Shown here in pieces: positions 12,569 through 25,060 of a DNA stretch of 64,000 nucleotides (positions are counted from its first letter, which is position 1; every line of letters begins with the position of its first letter). Below the pieces are notes generated by a model that did no database searches, was not told where the DNA came from, and was given only the letters and a program-made list of their open reading frames with translations. Origin of the DNA: Diatrype stigma (lineage: Eukaryota; Ascomycota; Sordariomycetes; Xylariales; Diatrypaceae); NCBI GenBank assembly GCA_022225965.2, contig JAKJXP020000001.1, positions 1,364,001-1,428,000 on the forward strand. Reading direction: 5' to 3'. The position numbers and the translations under genes were made by a program.

Positions 12569-14387
12569 ATGGCCGAAGAGCAGAAGACCGTCCCCGTCGC
12601 CGCTGAGGCCGTTCCCGCCACCGAGCCCGTCGCTGAGACGAAGCCCGAGGAGACTCCTGCCGCCGCGACCGAGGCTGCCCCGGCTCCCGCTGAGGAGAAG
12701 CCCGCGGAGGAGACCCCCGCTGCTGAGGCTACCGAGACTCCGGCAGCGGAGGCCCCCGCTGCCGCCGCTGAGGAGACGAAGAAGGAAGAGGCGAAGCCTG
12801 TGGAGGCCGGTACTTTGGAGCACAAGGCCGCCCCGGCTAGCTTCCCCAAGTATGTGCTACAGGCTCAACCGGTTCAGTGAAGTTTTTCGAGGCTAACCAA
12901 TCGCGATAGGAACATCATCTACTCCAAGAACCACTTCTGGTTCGGTTCCGAGGCTGTGACCAGCGAGAAGCTCGCCACCTACCTGAAGCACGAGAAGGCC
13001 ACCGATGTCGCCCACCACGTCGTCTCGTGGGCCTCCGAGACTGGCAAGGGTCTCCTCTTCTACGCTAAGGAGGCTGACAAGTCCACCCCTACCGGTGTGA
13101 TCCAGTTGGTATGTTGCTCGTAATCCAGTCGAAGCCGATGCTTAGCTAATCAATTCAACGTACAGGCCGATGCTTCTGAGCCCACCACTGAGGGTTCCCA
13201 GAAGTTCACTCTGACCTCCAAGGGCCACAAGCACACCTTCAAGGCCCCCACCGCCGCTGAACGTGATAACTGGGTCGCCCAGCTGAAGCTGAAGATCGCC
13301 GAGGCCAAGGAGATTGCCGAGACGATCGCTGAGACCGAGGCCTACAAGAAGACTCTGGAGACCCTGAAGCCCGCTAAGAAGGAGGAGAAGCCCGCTGCTG
13401 AGGGTGAGGCTGCTAAGGAGGAGCCTGCTGCCGAAACCCCCGCCGCTACGGAAGAGGCTAAGGAGGAGGACAAGGAAGAGAAGAAGGAGGAGCCGAAGGA
13501 AGAGAAGAAGGACCGGCGCTCTGCTAGCCGCAAGCGCGCCTCTATCTTCGGCAACCTGCTGGGCAAGAAGGAGGAGCCCAAGAAGGAGGCCGCTGCCGAG
13601 GACAAGCCCGCTGAGGACAAGCCCGCCGAGACTACCGGTGCCACCACGACTGAGATCCCCGAGGAGTCTACTCCTGCCACCGAGCCCGCTGCTGAGACCA
13701 CCACTGACACGCCTGCCACCGAGACTGCCGAGTCGCCCAAGAAGGAGGAGCCTACCAAGCCCGCTGTCTCCAAGCGCACCAGGTATGCTGCCTCCCCTGA
13801 TTAATCCTATGACTAGTGCTAACCCGAACAGCATCTTCGGTAACCTGTCGTTCGGCAAGAAGAAGGCTGATGCCGATGCCGCCCCTGTTACTCCTACGAA
13901 GGAGGCTCCCGTCCCTGAGGGCGAGCCCGTGTCTGAGTCTGCTCCCGTCATCCCCGCTGTGGAGACTAGCGAGCCCCTCTCCACTGACGTCTCGTCACCG
14001 GCTGCCGCTCCCGCTGAGTCAGCGGATGCTACCCCCGCCACCAACGGCGAGACCAAGAAGGAGGTGAAGAGCGACAAGCGGAAGTCGTCGCTGCCTTTCA
14101 CTTTCGGAAAGAAGGAGAAGTCCCCCGCTTCCGATGAGGAGGGTGAGAAGGTCAAGTCTCCTCCGTTCTTCTCCAAGCTCCGCCAGACCGTGAAGGGCAA
14201 GGGCAAGGCCGACAAGCCTGCTGAGGAGAAGCCCGCTGAGGCCACCGAGGCCGCTGCCGAGAGCAAGACTGAGGAGGAGCCCGCCAAGGAGGAGGCCAAG
14301 GCTGAGGAGACCGCTGCTCCTGCTGCCGAGGAGTCTGCTGAGAAGCCCGTCCCTGCCGCCCCCGCCGCTGTCCCTGCCGCCGCGTAG
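12569..14387 (+). CDS. PH-domain protein of the Mug6-type (PH_6) family
   Basis: Four exons: 12569-12849, 12910-13108, 13166-13782 and 13832-14387. They join in frame into 550 aa; donors are GTATGT, GTATGT and GTATGC. Residues 1-90 are an Ala/Pro/Glu/Lys-rich disordered segment. A pleckstrin-homology-like domain follows at about 94-205 (starting NIIYSKNHFWFGSE, ending AAERDNWVAQLKLKI), and the rest is another long acidic/basic disordered tail. The tail repeats a module of basic residues plus Ser, then Phe-Gly and Lys-Lys: SIFGNLLGKK (286-295), SIFGNLSFGKKK (366-377) and KRKSSLPFTFGKKEK (448-462). PH domains bind phosphoinositides or proteins; this fungal family is named after a meiotically up-regulated fission yeast gene and its exact role is unclear. 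The strong codon bias suggests high expression. Confidence 0.85.
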
Positions 14388-17049
14388 AGTCCGGTGATAG
14401 GGCCGCTGAGGTCGCCTTTTCGTGGCCTCTCGTTACCACACCGCTTTTCATTTTCATGACGTTTTCACAAGAGCCGTCTTGGCTCTTTGGGTTTGGTCGG
14501 GAATGGATCTGCATTTCAAGATACCCCGTCAAGAATGGCTCCGAGTACTGATACCCCCACCTTGATTGACAAGATCCTCCTTGCAGGCGAACCATTGGCA
14601 CCGCATGACTTGGAGCGATGTTGCAAGAGAGGTGGCATACATGATTTTGCGTCTCATTTTCCCTCGTTACGTTTGTCTTTTGCATGTCACCTTGACGACG
14701 ACGCGCTGATACCTGTCCTGCGTTTCACAATCTTTTTATTTTCCTACCACTTCGCTGATACCCAGTATACCCTCAAAGAACAGTCGTTTGGAAGAAATGG
14801 TTTCGGAGATCTCGCAAGCATAACAGCATCACTGGTTGGACTGACTTACACATCGAAAGCAAGGCCGTCTGGCTACTACAGGTCACGGAATGTCTAGGTG
14901 GTGATGTTGGGAAACCCGCTCATGCAAAGTCACGTCGCATGTCGCGTTCCGCCACGTAGGGTGGGCGTGATCCGGCTGGCGCAAATCTCTTAATAGCTAA
15001 TAGAATTCTTGCACTCAACGTTTCTTTCGTGGTTGCCCTCACTTCGTGTTCTTCTGTTCCATATGTTAGCCGTAGTAGTACTTACCTAGTATAAATATAA
15101 TACTAATGTTTAGACTTAATAATACTACACGGTTCCATTCATCTTCCCCGCGCTGACTCACATAAGTGCCTTTGATGTATCGTCTTCACCCCTTCGTTGA
15201 TTCAACGTCGACTTACCAGTGCTGTCATGACGAGCCACATAGTTTGGTTAATCAGTCACCACCTGTCGCATGTGAGACTCGTTCCATCTTAGCTCGATTC
15301 TCCGGATGCTCATATCCATGTAATAATTACCCTCTGTGCAACCCCCGCCCCCTTGCCTTGCTATTGTACATTTCTTGAGTAACAGATCCGAGTTTCGGTG
15401 ATCCAGTCTAGTTTCCTTGCTCGCAGGGTCAAGCGGCTTAAACAACATGTGTCTCTTGGACCGGGCCGGCTCCGGAGGCTTCGCAGTCCTTCTGAATTGG
15501 CTGGCCGGCCTCATCCTACGTTCAGAACCTCAAGTCGACGATGACTTACTTACCTATGTCTTGCCCCATCTACCATCACATGAACGCGCAGATTTGATTG
15601 GTGTTGACCAGACGTGTTCGGTTGGAGTGGCGTTGGCGGGAAGGTGAATCCGACGTTCATCTACTTCGGCTGGGTTGTCTGTGCGCGCTGGACGACCGCG
15701 ACAGCTAGCTGGTTGCGATGGGCAAGGCGGCTCGCCTGCATCATGTCAGGTCACTGATAGATATCTCCTTTCCTAAATGTCAGCTAGGCTAAGACACTAT
15801 AAGATCTTCACAGTGGTTACTCCATCTCAGGGGGGCGACGACATCCTGAGAACCACGCATTCTCTCCCCGTTTGTAGCAAGTCGTATATCTCAACCACAG
15901 CGCTTCGAGCCGAAACTCGCATGCAATCCCACGTTCGGGGGCGTGCCAGCCTTCGATGGGCTCCCGGCTGCCCTCGCGTCGGTCTGGAATCGACGGCTCC
16001 TGGTCTCTCCATATGAAGTCAACAACAAGGTCTTCCTCCTCGCAACCTTAGTCGTCGTCGTCGTCGTCGTCGCTCACCTCGCCTGTTTCCCCTGTGTGGT
16101 CCCCTTCATCGCTATTACTTACTCCGCACGTGGCATCGATCCCTGTGCGACAGCCCCTTCCCCCTCGGCGGTCCCCTACTCAATACCACCAAGCCGTGTT
16201 GTTGTGGGTCGGAACTTGCGGCGTGCGCCGGGACCGCGTATTCGGGGGAATAGCACATCCATCCACTCACGATGGTATCATGTGTGGGTTTGGAACGTAC
16301 TTACTAGATAGGTGGTTAGCTGGTTGGTTTAGATGAGCGGTTTTGGTGAAGTTAGAGAGGAGTAAGGAGCAGACTCGGGTGTATTTGGAGTGATGTTATA
16401 CACTGATTAGTTAAAGGACTTAGGAAGCACCTGAATCTTGGTGCCTAAGCACACGTAAACATTTCGACACCTATCAATATTACAGTTGGTTTGGATGTTG
16501 AGTAGCGTCCGAACAGTATGCTTTTGAGAGTACTCTAGCTGCCATTGTCTAGTCACTACGTTACTTTTTCGAGATATAATCTACTTTGATAAGAACCCAT
16601 AAACCTATATATATACCGAGCGAATATTCCGGATAAAGAAGACGCAAGTGCTAAGCCTATATCCTAGAATTCGTTGGAGGCGTCTTGGCTGTGGGACAGA
16701 TGTAATTCTTGCCGATAGGAAAACCAAAAATAAAATAGGGGTATAAGTAATGCAATAAAAAAGTCCGTGAACGATGATTGGTGAATCGAAGTGTTCTATT
16801 ATGACACAATGTCACTTCGTTGTGGCTGTATCAGGGTCAGCTTTCCAACCATTATATGAAAATAGGAGTAGCCGTTCTCCTGCTTTCCAGGCCTTCAGGC
16901 ATTCCGACTCACCAATCTCCCATACATAATTATTCCAACCCATCCAAATTTCAACGTCGCTATGGATGCCGTATCTAACGTCGGTGCAATCCCAGGAACA
17001 GTTCCCAGCCTGCATTGGGTTCTGAACCAACTTGTCTCGTGGGAGGATT
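14388..17049. other. Spacer with 3' UTR of the PH-domain gene
   Basis: The first few hundred bases are probably the 3' UTR of the PH-domain gene; they contain three more TGATACC(C) words (14549, 14707, 14756). A (GTC)n run lies at 16051-16072. From about 16330 to 16800 the sequence is AT-rich. The open frames present are short, mutually overlapping and unlike known proteins. Confidence 0.5.
16051..16072. repeat. (GTC)n microsatellite
   Basis: Seven GTC units plus one base in spacer DNA. No coding context is supported. Confidence 0.85.
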
Positions 17050-18418
17050 ATGGGGGCCACTCTGACTCTCGCACATGCCGAGGCGAACCTTTTGATCGCT
17101 TTCACGGCCTTTTTCATTGCCTTCGTAGCAGTCTGGTTTTAATTTCAGTTGCTATGGGCAGGTCGCCATGCAAGAAAGCCTTTCTGGCCCGTCTTCGCAG
17201 TCCTCGCTGCTCTCTTCTGCATCGCTGGCTTCACAGTCGCTGGGGGGCTCTCTTCACGCATCTATACTGCCATCGGTAATGAAGCGCTACTCAAAAGTGT
17301 GAACTGTGGGCTTGTGACCGGAGAATCCATTTCCAGATCACCCTAATACCCTGCTAGACCGTACGAAGCCGCGCCGCTATTCGACTCCTGCTGGGAGCAG
17401 CGGGGGAAGGTGGACGAGCAGACTGACAATGTCACTACGCTGTTGGAAGCTCACTGGTTGTATTTTACGACAACCATTCAGAGTGCCTCCATGTCAGCGA
17501 GCACCATAATCAACAGATTAGGCCCCGCAGCATTGCAATCCCAAAGGACCTTGACAAGTGGCCTCCAAGGGCCATTTGAGAGCATACAGTGACAACTAGA
17601 CGTTAAACAGTGGTGGTATATTTCGAATGCAGCTACGCAGGCCGCGTTCATCAACACGGTCTATGGGCCAACTGACCCGAGTATTCTTAAGCGGGACAAC
17701 TTCACAACACCACTGAGAGAATTCTGTGATAGCCAGGTATGTTTAGTTATGACTAACCACGATTTGTGCTGCTCTCTTGAAATCGTTGGTAAACACAGAG
17801 CTTTAGTTTCAAAACTAGCCAACCTACTGGATGGCACTTTTAGAAAATCCGAATCACAGCCTACGCATCGTTGAGTGTCTTCGGGCTTGGCTTCACATTC
17901 GCCTCTGGTCTCCTCATCGCGCTGATTTCGTACCTTCTCGAACCAATATCGGGCTTCTTCCACAGCAGGAGGGGGTGTAGTCCATATACACACCTAGAGT
18001 GGACCAAATGAATGCGATTTTGCAGCTGCAGCGGCTGGCATATGAAGAAGCTCACCTGGACACCTGGTCGAAGGGCACAGATACTATACCGGCGACTAGG
18101 CCAGACGAGCTGTTAAGCTGCTTGGATACTAGCGACCTGAATCATCCCAAGATACAGCGACCGCACGAGGATGGTTCATCGGACCATGTGCGGTACCCGA
18201 GTGAGGCGGAAGACACGCCAACTCCAGCTGAGTCGATAGAACCCATCACTACTAAAGGCATACAGCGGGCGGAATCCACATCAACGCCAACTGAGGCCTC
18301 AACTGAGACTTTACGAGAGGCCTCAAGCTCTATCTCGACGGACGCCGAGCAGCAGGTGAACGATAGTCTCCCACGTTCGCTGTTTGAACGGTGTAGCAGG
18401 CTCATGCCTAGACCTTGA
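17050..18418 (+). pseudogene. Decayed fungal multi-pass membrane protein gene
   Basis: From the ATG at 17050 one reading frame carries recognisable membrane-protein blocks but is broken. Block 1 (MGATLTLAHAEANLLIAF and the hydrophobic run after it) ends at TAA 17140-17142. In the same frame block 2 (FWPVFAVLAALFCIAGF, a membrane segment followed by TVAGGLSS) ends at TAA 17344-17346. A third stop is at 17590-17592. The frame then stays open from WWYISNAATQAAFINTVYG to a good donor GTATGT at 17737. Acceptor TTTTAG ends at 17843, and the next exon holds a membrane segment (LSVFGLGFTFASGLLIALI). After EWTK it meets TGA at 18009-18011, while the rest of the polar C-terminus (LQLQRLAYEEAHLDTWSKG) continues one base out of frame to 18418. 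From memory this resembles an unnamed polytopic family seen in many Sordariomycetes. The segment expected between blocks 1 and 2 seems deleted. Confidence 0.72.
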
Positions 18419-21400
18419 GCAAGTAGAGGATCTGGTAATAGGATTAGAGGTGACTACGGACCATCGGAATGATGTTCAAAGTAATCAACTACTATTACCC
18501 AAATGACCCCCCACCCCCTTCGAAAGTGCAAAAGGTCGGTCAGCAGCGTGGAGGCTGCAGAGAACCCATGCTATTATCATGAAGGCATATAATAGACAGG
18601 GGTGAATGAACGGTACCTGATTACGTACCAAGTCATGTTTTTTGTATAGACCAGGAGCTAGGTATGACGACAGCCCCCCCCGATAATCAGCCCCCTACCT
18701 ACTCCTTTCCCACCTTTTCCGATAACATTCATTATTCGACAAGCGTTCATATAGCTTTACATGCCCCCTTGAAATATTTACGTATCAGAACTGAAGACTA
18801 TCCACAGCAATCTGTAGCCGGAGTGGACATCATACCGGAAGTACGTGATGATGATATATGTTCGTTGCAATATGGGGAATCCTGATTTACAAGAACGCCA
18901 AGAGCCGTCCAAGAACAAAGCGGGAACGCCTTGTTGTTCAACAGCATGCCACAAAGCTCGGCGTCGAGACAATTATATAGTCAAGCCTTTATCGTGGCCA
19001 CTCATCTAGCTCTATAACTTTATATACAACCCAACTTCCGTACGATCTATGACACATGATGCATGGGCTCAGGTTCTGTACTGCTTAGTCAAGTGCCCAT
19101 TCCTGTGCCCTGTGCTGATATAAAAATATCCACGTGAGGAAATGTCATGGGACTGTGTAATCGTCTAGTAACGAGGTTCCTGCATGCTTAGAGCGGGATG
19201 GTCTTTCTTACATATTAGCCTACGTCCCGCGCGGAGCAGCTGGAGAGCTATAAGATTTCGGGTCTCTACCTACACACTAACAGTAGGGTACCTACCGTTC
19301 AACTATCGGACTTATATCATAGCCCCCCCTATCTTTCACTTCGAGCACCGGACTACCTACCTGAGTCCGAGGTCGGGTCTCCGACATCCAAATCGATACG
19401 CTCACCTGATGACTAGCAACTGCTCATTTCGGCGACATCATGCGATGTCACAACAATTCTTCATGTTTCGTGGGACCCAAGACGAGATCCAAGACATTGT
19501 TTCCGATGCTATACATCGCAGCTCTCCACCCCTCTTATGAGGCAAAGAAAATACGCCATTCTGTCAATACTTTCCTTATCGTATGGTTGGTATCACGCTT
19601 GGCATTAGGCAGTTTATCGCTTCCTTTGCAAAATCCGGGGTATGGCGGCGGCAGCCCCTGTGATGACCGTAAGGTTCCGCTAATTTGGATATAAAGCTCG
19701 GTGAGGCAAGGCAAGGCTGGGCAAGCATCGATGCAACCTTCGATCAGATACGTGAGAAGCTTATCACACCCGGGTCCAAGAACCGCCGTATTGAGTACGT
19801 CAGAGGCTTCCCACAACAGCCACTACGCGCTGTCGCCCCCTCGGCCCCGGCGTTGTGCTGTTCTTCAATTAATATGCAAAGGTGCCCGAAAAGCTGGGCA
19901 CAATGAGCGCGTCCCCCTTTTGGGGGGTTTCAGCACAGGTCTAAACATCCACGTTGCGATCGAGACTTGGATACCCTTGCCGGAAGATGGTGTGTCAGTG
20001 GGACGCAATAGAGACTGTGGTGGGTGTCTTCCATCTTGATCTTTTCGCCCCCATCTCACTAATGCTAAGGTGTTGTAGGTTGCGCCACACTGGCGGCAGT
20101 AGGGATAGGTAGAGGAGCTCAACTACTCCGTGTGGCCATCTTCTCTCCGTATGAGAGCGGAAGTAGGTGGTCTAGATAGGTAGTATATGCAATATCGCTC
20201 TTCTTGGCGAGGCATGCATTCGTCCCGCAATGGGAGTTTCTCAATGTATTTGGAAACCATGATAGCTTGGCAACGGTTATGTCTCATGGCGCCACAACCT
20301 AGGTGTGGTGCTGGCTATGGTGGTGACTATGCTCGGTAACACAGGGCTGCTGCTTAGGCGACCCGGCCGGGGATGTCTTCCAACAATGCGAAGCCAACGA
20401 CTATTATGTGCATATGTATAAGTAAGCATGTAGGCACGTAAGAAGCACGTATGTACCCTGCATGTACGTATAGCCGTGGATGGTTCTGATGGGCAAATTT
20501 GCCACAGTTTTTCCAATGCGGTTCAATGCATGATGCCGTCCAACGCTCCGTACCGGAGTATGACAGCTGCCACCCCTCATACCGGCTTCCCTACCAATTA
20601 CTGATGAGCCTCGGCTTGTCTCCGAATAGACATCCGGACGCCTGGCATCAGGCTGCCAGGCTGCTGGGGTCTTTCCCAGTCCTGCCTGTGCTGTCTTGCA
20701 GGGGCACCTGCCGGCGAAACTACCAATTGTCCAGGGAGAGCTCTAGAACATCAGGCGAGGGTCGACGAGCATTTCCTGTCTGGCCATGGCGATCGGCATC
20801 CTGCAGACTACCTTGGAACGTCGTCTTTTGGCAAGGCTGCGAGCTACTTAAACGATTAGGCGGCCAAATATAGCCATCCACAAAGATGTCGCCTGCTGTG
20901 AGGGAGGCCTATGTTGCACTAGAGAACAGGCGACGACCACAACGGGCTGTTTAACTAGAAGAACCTGGTGTCAAGCCACAGGATCAGCGGTGAGTAGGCA
21001 TCTTGCACTGAGGGGATGACTCATATCCTTCGACGCAATAAATATCTCCCATGACGGCACTGAAGGCAACCGTAATATTTGAAACGTAAGACTGGTTGGT
21101 TGAGCCTGGCTCTCACCAAGAGTTATCTGTGGGCTGAGAGATTAAGCAATGCATACGCCCATACTCAAGGTCCCCACGGAGGGGCTACTGCAAGTCATGC
21201 CCAGACGACGCTAGCTTTAGCATGTGAGAGAGCAGAGCATACGATTCGCCTTGTGGTCCGAACGACGATAATTAGGCGTTGCCATTCCGGGGTAAGAGGC
21301 GGAAACGGCCGTAGTAGGCTGTTGAGATGAAATGCGCAACGATGCTAGTCAGTCAGTAGAGACGAATTAGGATGAAAGATGTATCTAGGCGCTCCGAACG

Positions 21401-21886
21401 AGTATCAAGACTTCTAATGGGGAGGTAGTGTACTTTGTTTCCCTGCCAAACTAAGGCTGGTGGGTGGTACAGATAATCGTAGGGCCAAGGTGTGGATTAT
21501 GTGGGTGTGTATATGATGACTGAGAATGATATGCTCGCCGGGTCAATCATGATAGCTCCCGTTATCAAGATCCACCCAACAGACATGTAAGGCAGAGAAT
21601 CGGATGGTCGGTTCGGGCCAGAAAGTCCAGGAAACGAAGGGAACCAGGCCGCGCTGGGCTGATAAGCTTGACCGCCCAAAACCGGCTCATCTTCAAGATA
21701 TCAGGCAGACGACCTGTCAGCCAAACGCGGAGTCATTGGTAGGTCTCTAGACTTGAATCGACCGCGGCAGTGGGTCTAATTCAGATTACCGCTGAGAGCC
21801 ACGCACATATCTCTAGGTCTTAGGTTTCATTCTGGGAGGATAGAATAAACACAAGGACGGCAATCTCTAGGCATCAATGGCGTGTA

Positions 21887-21959
21887 TATCCGGAGGTGCT
21901 CCCTGTCGGAGGCTCTCGGAAGCCTCTCCCGCGATAGGCCCCGCGACGAGCACCGGATA
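21887..21959. other. Foldable 73-nt element (bulged stem plus two hairpins)
   Basis: The left arm at 21887-21901 and the right arm at 21948-21959 pair over 12 bp once a 3-nt bulge is allowed on the left (right arm GAGCACCGGATA). Inside are a hairpin at 21908-21929 (GGAGGCT pairing with AGCCTCT) and a second at 21930-21945 (CGCG ... CGCG). It has tRNA-like size but no T-arm consensus. The fold is seen in sequence; that it is an RNA gene is inference. Confidence 0.35.
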
Positions 21960-24900
21960 GGATTTATAACCGAGAGCTAGGTAACCCCTGGCGTGACGAG
22001 TGTGCGATGTGTACGATGTGTGGACGCCGGTGTGGTTACAATGATGTTAGGCCCGGAAGAGGTCCTGATGTATGGTAGGCACTTTGTTGTGCAAGACACA
22101 GATTATATGTAGATGGATGAATACGACGGTTGTTGGAACTTTTAAGTGTCAGGAGTCAGTAGGTAGATGTGAATCGTGGTGGATGGTGGATAGTAGATAG
22201 TGGAGGGCAACCGTGTCTGCGTGTGCTGCACTTGGGCTACTCTGTCCAATCACGACCAAGAAGGCCTGGTTTAACTCAGGACGTTGCGCAGGTTGCGACA
22301 GGGATTGAATGAGGCGCCGTTGTTCCTCTATACCATCACGTCGTCACTTCGGCAGACCCAAGCAACAGGGTGTGAACGCGTCGCACGAAGCACGTAATAG
22401 CACAAGATGAGATGTGACAAGATCCATGTCCAGAGGTGCCATGACCAAGGTTGGGGAATGCAGATGAGGGGATTCCGATCAAATAGGGCCCTGAGGCGGG
22501 TATTCCGTCGAGGCAAGTAGGCAAGCAGATGCCTCGTTGGCCACGTCTCGTCACAGCTGTCACACACATTTCCAAGAAGATGGATCTCAGCACCACCTAC
22601 ACTACCAGAAAGAGCACGGCAGCAGGAGCATGTGGTTGTGTATGTTTGGGGTCCAGGTCGTGTCAAGGTTGTGATGAGGTTGTATTCTCGTGTTAAAAAT
22701 AAAGAACTGTGGGGGAACGATCGTGGTGGATGGGAATATCAGTTTCTGAGAATAGCAATAGCATCCAGATAGAGCATCCAGATAGGGCGGCGGGTAGGCG
22801 GGGAATGGAGGATATCGATGCTAGGATACTGGATGCTGGGATGCTGGGATGCTGGGATAGGGAATACACCCATGGATAGTACTTCGTAGGGATCAGGTAC
22901 CTAAGATGTATCAGTGGAGCTTCAGGAACCCGGTTGGGCAGACTTCAGAGTGGACAGTGGACAGTGGACAGAGCAACATTGAAAGCTGAGACAAATAAAT
23001 CATCATCAATCCACCTATGTAGGTAGGTTTGGATGGCACTTGCCTATTATCTCAACACGTAGTTACGTAGTTACTAGGTTATGTAGTTACTAGTATGTAG
23101 TTACCTAGTCTACTTCGTAACACGCCTCGGTTACCTTCGCCCTACCAGCAACCTTGAGCCAGCCAACCTCATAACTTAGTCCATCTCCAAAGACATCTCC
23201 AAAGACCGGAAGTGGATGGCACCGAACTAATAGAGAAATTTTCAATCGATCAAGAGTCATACCTACTTTGGAGTCTTATTATATATTGACCACCAGGCTG
23301 CTAGTCACTGCCACCGTACCCGCCTACTTGACTGATCAGCATCAGATGATTGTGAAACCTCTGTTCACGCTGCCACGGCATCCGACGGCATCCCCGATAT
23401 CCTGATGCCGACGTCGACCGAGCGGCCCTTTTTGTTTCTTGCCCTTTTTTCCCTCAAAAATCTCTATACCGAATTCAGGATGGATCTGGAAGGTAGTAGT
23501 AGTAATACTCTCAGTCAAGTATAGGAAAAAGGCCCCGTCTACGCTATTGCAGCATGGATGACATGGTGGTTTAGGCTGTCCATCCTCGACCCTGCATATC
23601 ATTTACCGAAATTTCCCAGAAGGCCCTCTCTTTCTCCCTTCCTGCCGATTACCTACATTGCGTTGGGCCAATGCGCCGATAGCTTCTAGAAGACCATAGT
23701 GGGCTCTCTCTTGAGCTATCACTTGGCTATACTGTACGCGTTGCTCACTATGTGGGAATCCTCATAGCTTTTTCACATATTGCTATATGTCCCTAATACG
23801 ATGCTTCCCTGTTTCCTGAGACGCCCTCCCCTATCACAGCACATGTTTATTACACTGCATGTACAGCGCATATTGTGCATGCATCGTCGATTGCTCACGC
23901 TTTTGGGGTCACCTCTAGGAGCGCACATACGTACCTACAGTTGTATCGCCGGTAGGTAACATTAGCTGGTAACCTGGAAGCCTCCAGATTTTAGGCGTTG
24001 TTGATCTTTTGCATGCTTCGTACCTGAAGTATCCCCATATTCGTCTCTACCTACCTGCGGTACGTATCAGCATTGCGCATCTGCCTTACCGCCTCCTGTC
24101 CAGAAACCAAGCCAAGCCAACGAAACATCCATCCCCACAACCCCTGTCCAGTCCCCGTCGCAAGCTTAATTGTCTAATCCGGGCCGTCGATTTGGCCCAT
24201 GGTGCAGCAGCGCCGCCGCCGCCGTACGGTAGCGGTGTTGACGGAACATTATGCGCCTGTAGCCGGCTAGATCAAGACGGTAGAGTGCCCACATACTTAT
24301 ACAAGACATAACCTGACAGTTCTGAGATGACACCAGCTATTCACACATACTGTCAACAGCTGTGTAGTTACCACCATGCACGGTAGTCGGTCTACTACCA
24401 GGCCAGATACGGAACGCGTCCTTACCCTAGTCTCTGGTATCTACGTAGGTTGGTTTCATCAACGAAACGAGACGTGAGAGCATCGAGCGATTTTAATGCC
24501 CGATCTATGCCCCCGTCTCTGTGGTTACGTACCTACCCTACCTACCAACTTATAATATATTACACACATGCTTCTAGTCACCGATCTCGTAATGACCTTG
24601 AAGCCTACCTCACCCTCATGCCGTTCCCATGCCGGTACTATGCATGTAGGTACAATCACAAGCGTGATACGGTGGGTAGGTCGATAGTGGGGGAGTCGAT
24701 GGTTGAAGCTGTGGAGGTGCCCTTCAAACCCCTGCGACAACCAGCCATTACACCACCCGCGAACGAACGAGGGGCTCACTCACCATCTGTCTCGGTCATC
24801 ACTTGATATCGGAGTCTCTTTCAACCTGTCAGAATATGATTCCCGTCCCTTGGTTGTTATAAACTCCAACAAGGCATACTCGATCGGATGCGACATGAAT

Positions 24901-25025
24901 GGTAGGTATAGTAAATTCTCATTCTCACCCCGCCACAGCCCCCTGCTTAGGTGATGATATACACGAATAGATACATGGCATTTATTAGCGCGCCAGCGTG
25001 ATCGTGCAGGTACCTAGATACGGAG

Positions 25026-25060
25026 TATGTATGTATGTATGTGTGTGTGTATGTATGTAT
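25026..25060. repeat. TATG/TG microsatellite
   Basis: Tandem TATG units interrupted by a TG run, in spacer DNA. Confidence 0.8.

Noticed and set aside
13142..14299. 385-codon minus-strand open frame
   Set aside because: Antisense shadow of the PH-domain gene exons; it is a low-complexity Ser/Gly/Leu protein and runs straight across two real introns.
14487..14897. 136-codon open frame after the PH-domain gene
   Set aside because: It starts in the probable 3' UTR and has no domain or codon bias like its neighbour.
21887..21959. tRNA gene
   Set aside because: Size and closing stem fit, but there is no T-loop TTC consensus, no D-arm and no A or B box.
22328..22666. 112-codon minus-strand frame with Cys and Trp residues
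   Set aside because: Looks faintly protein-like, but it overlaps another frame and has no family resemblance or splice sites.
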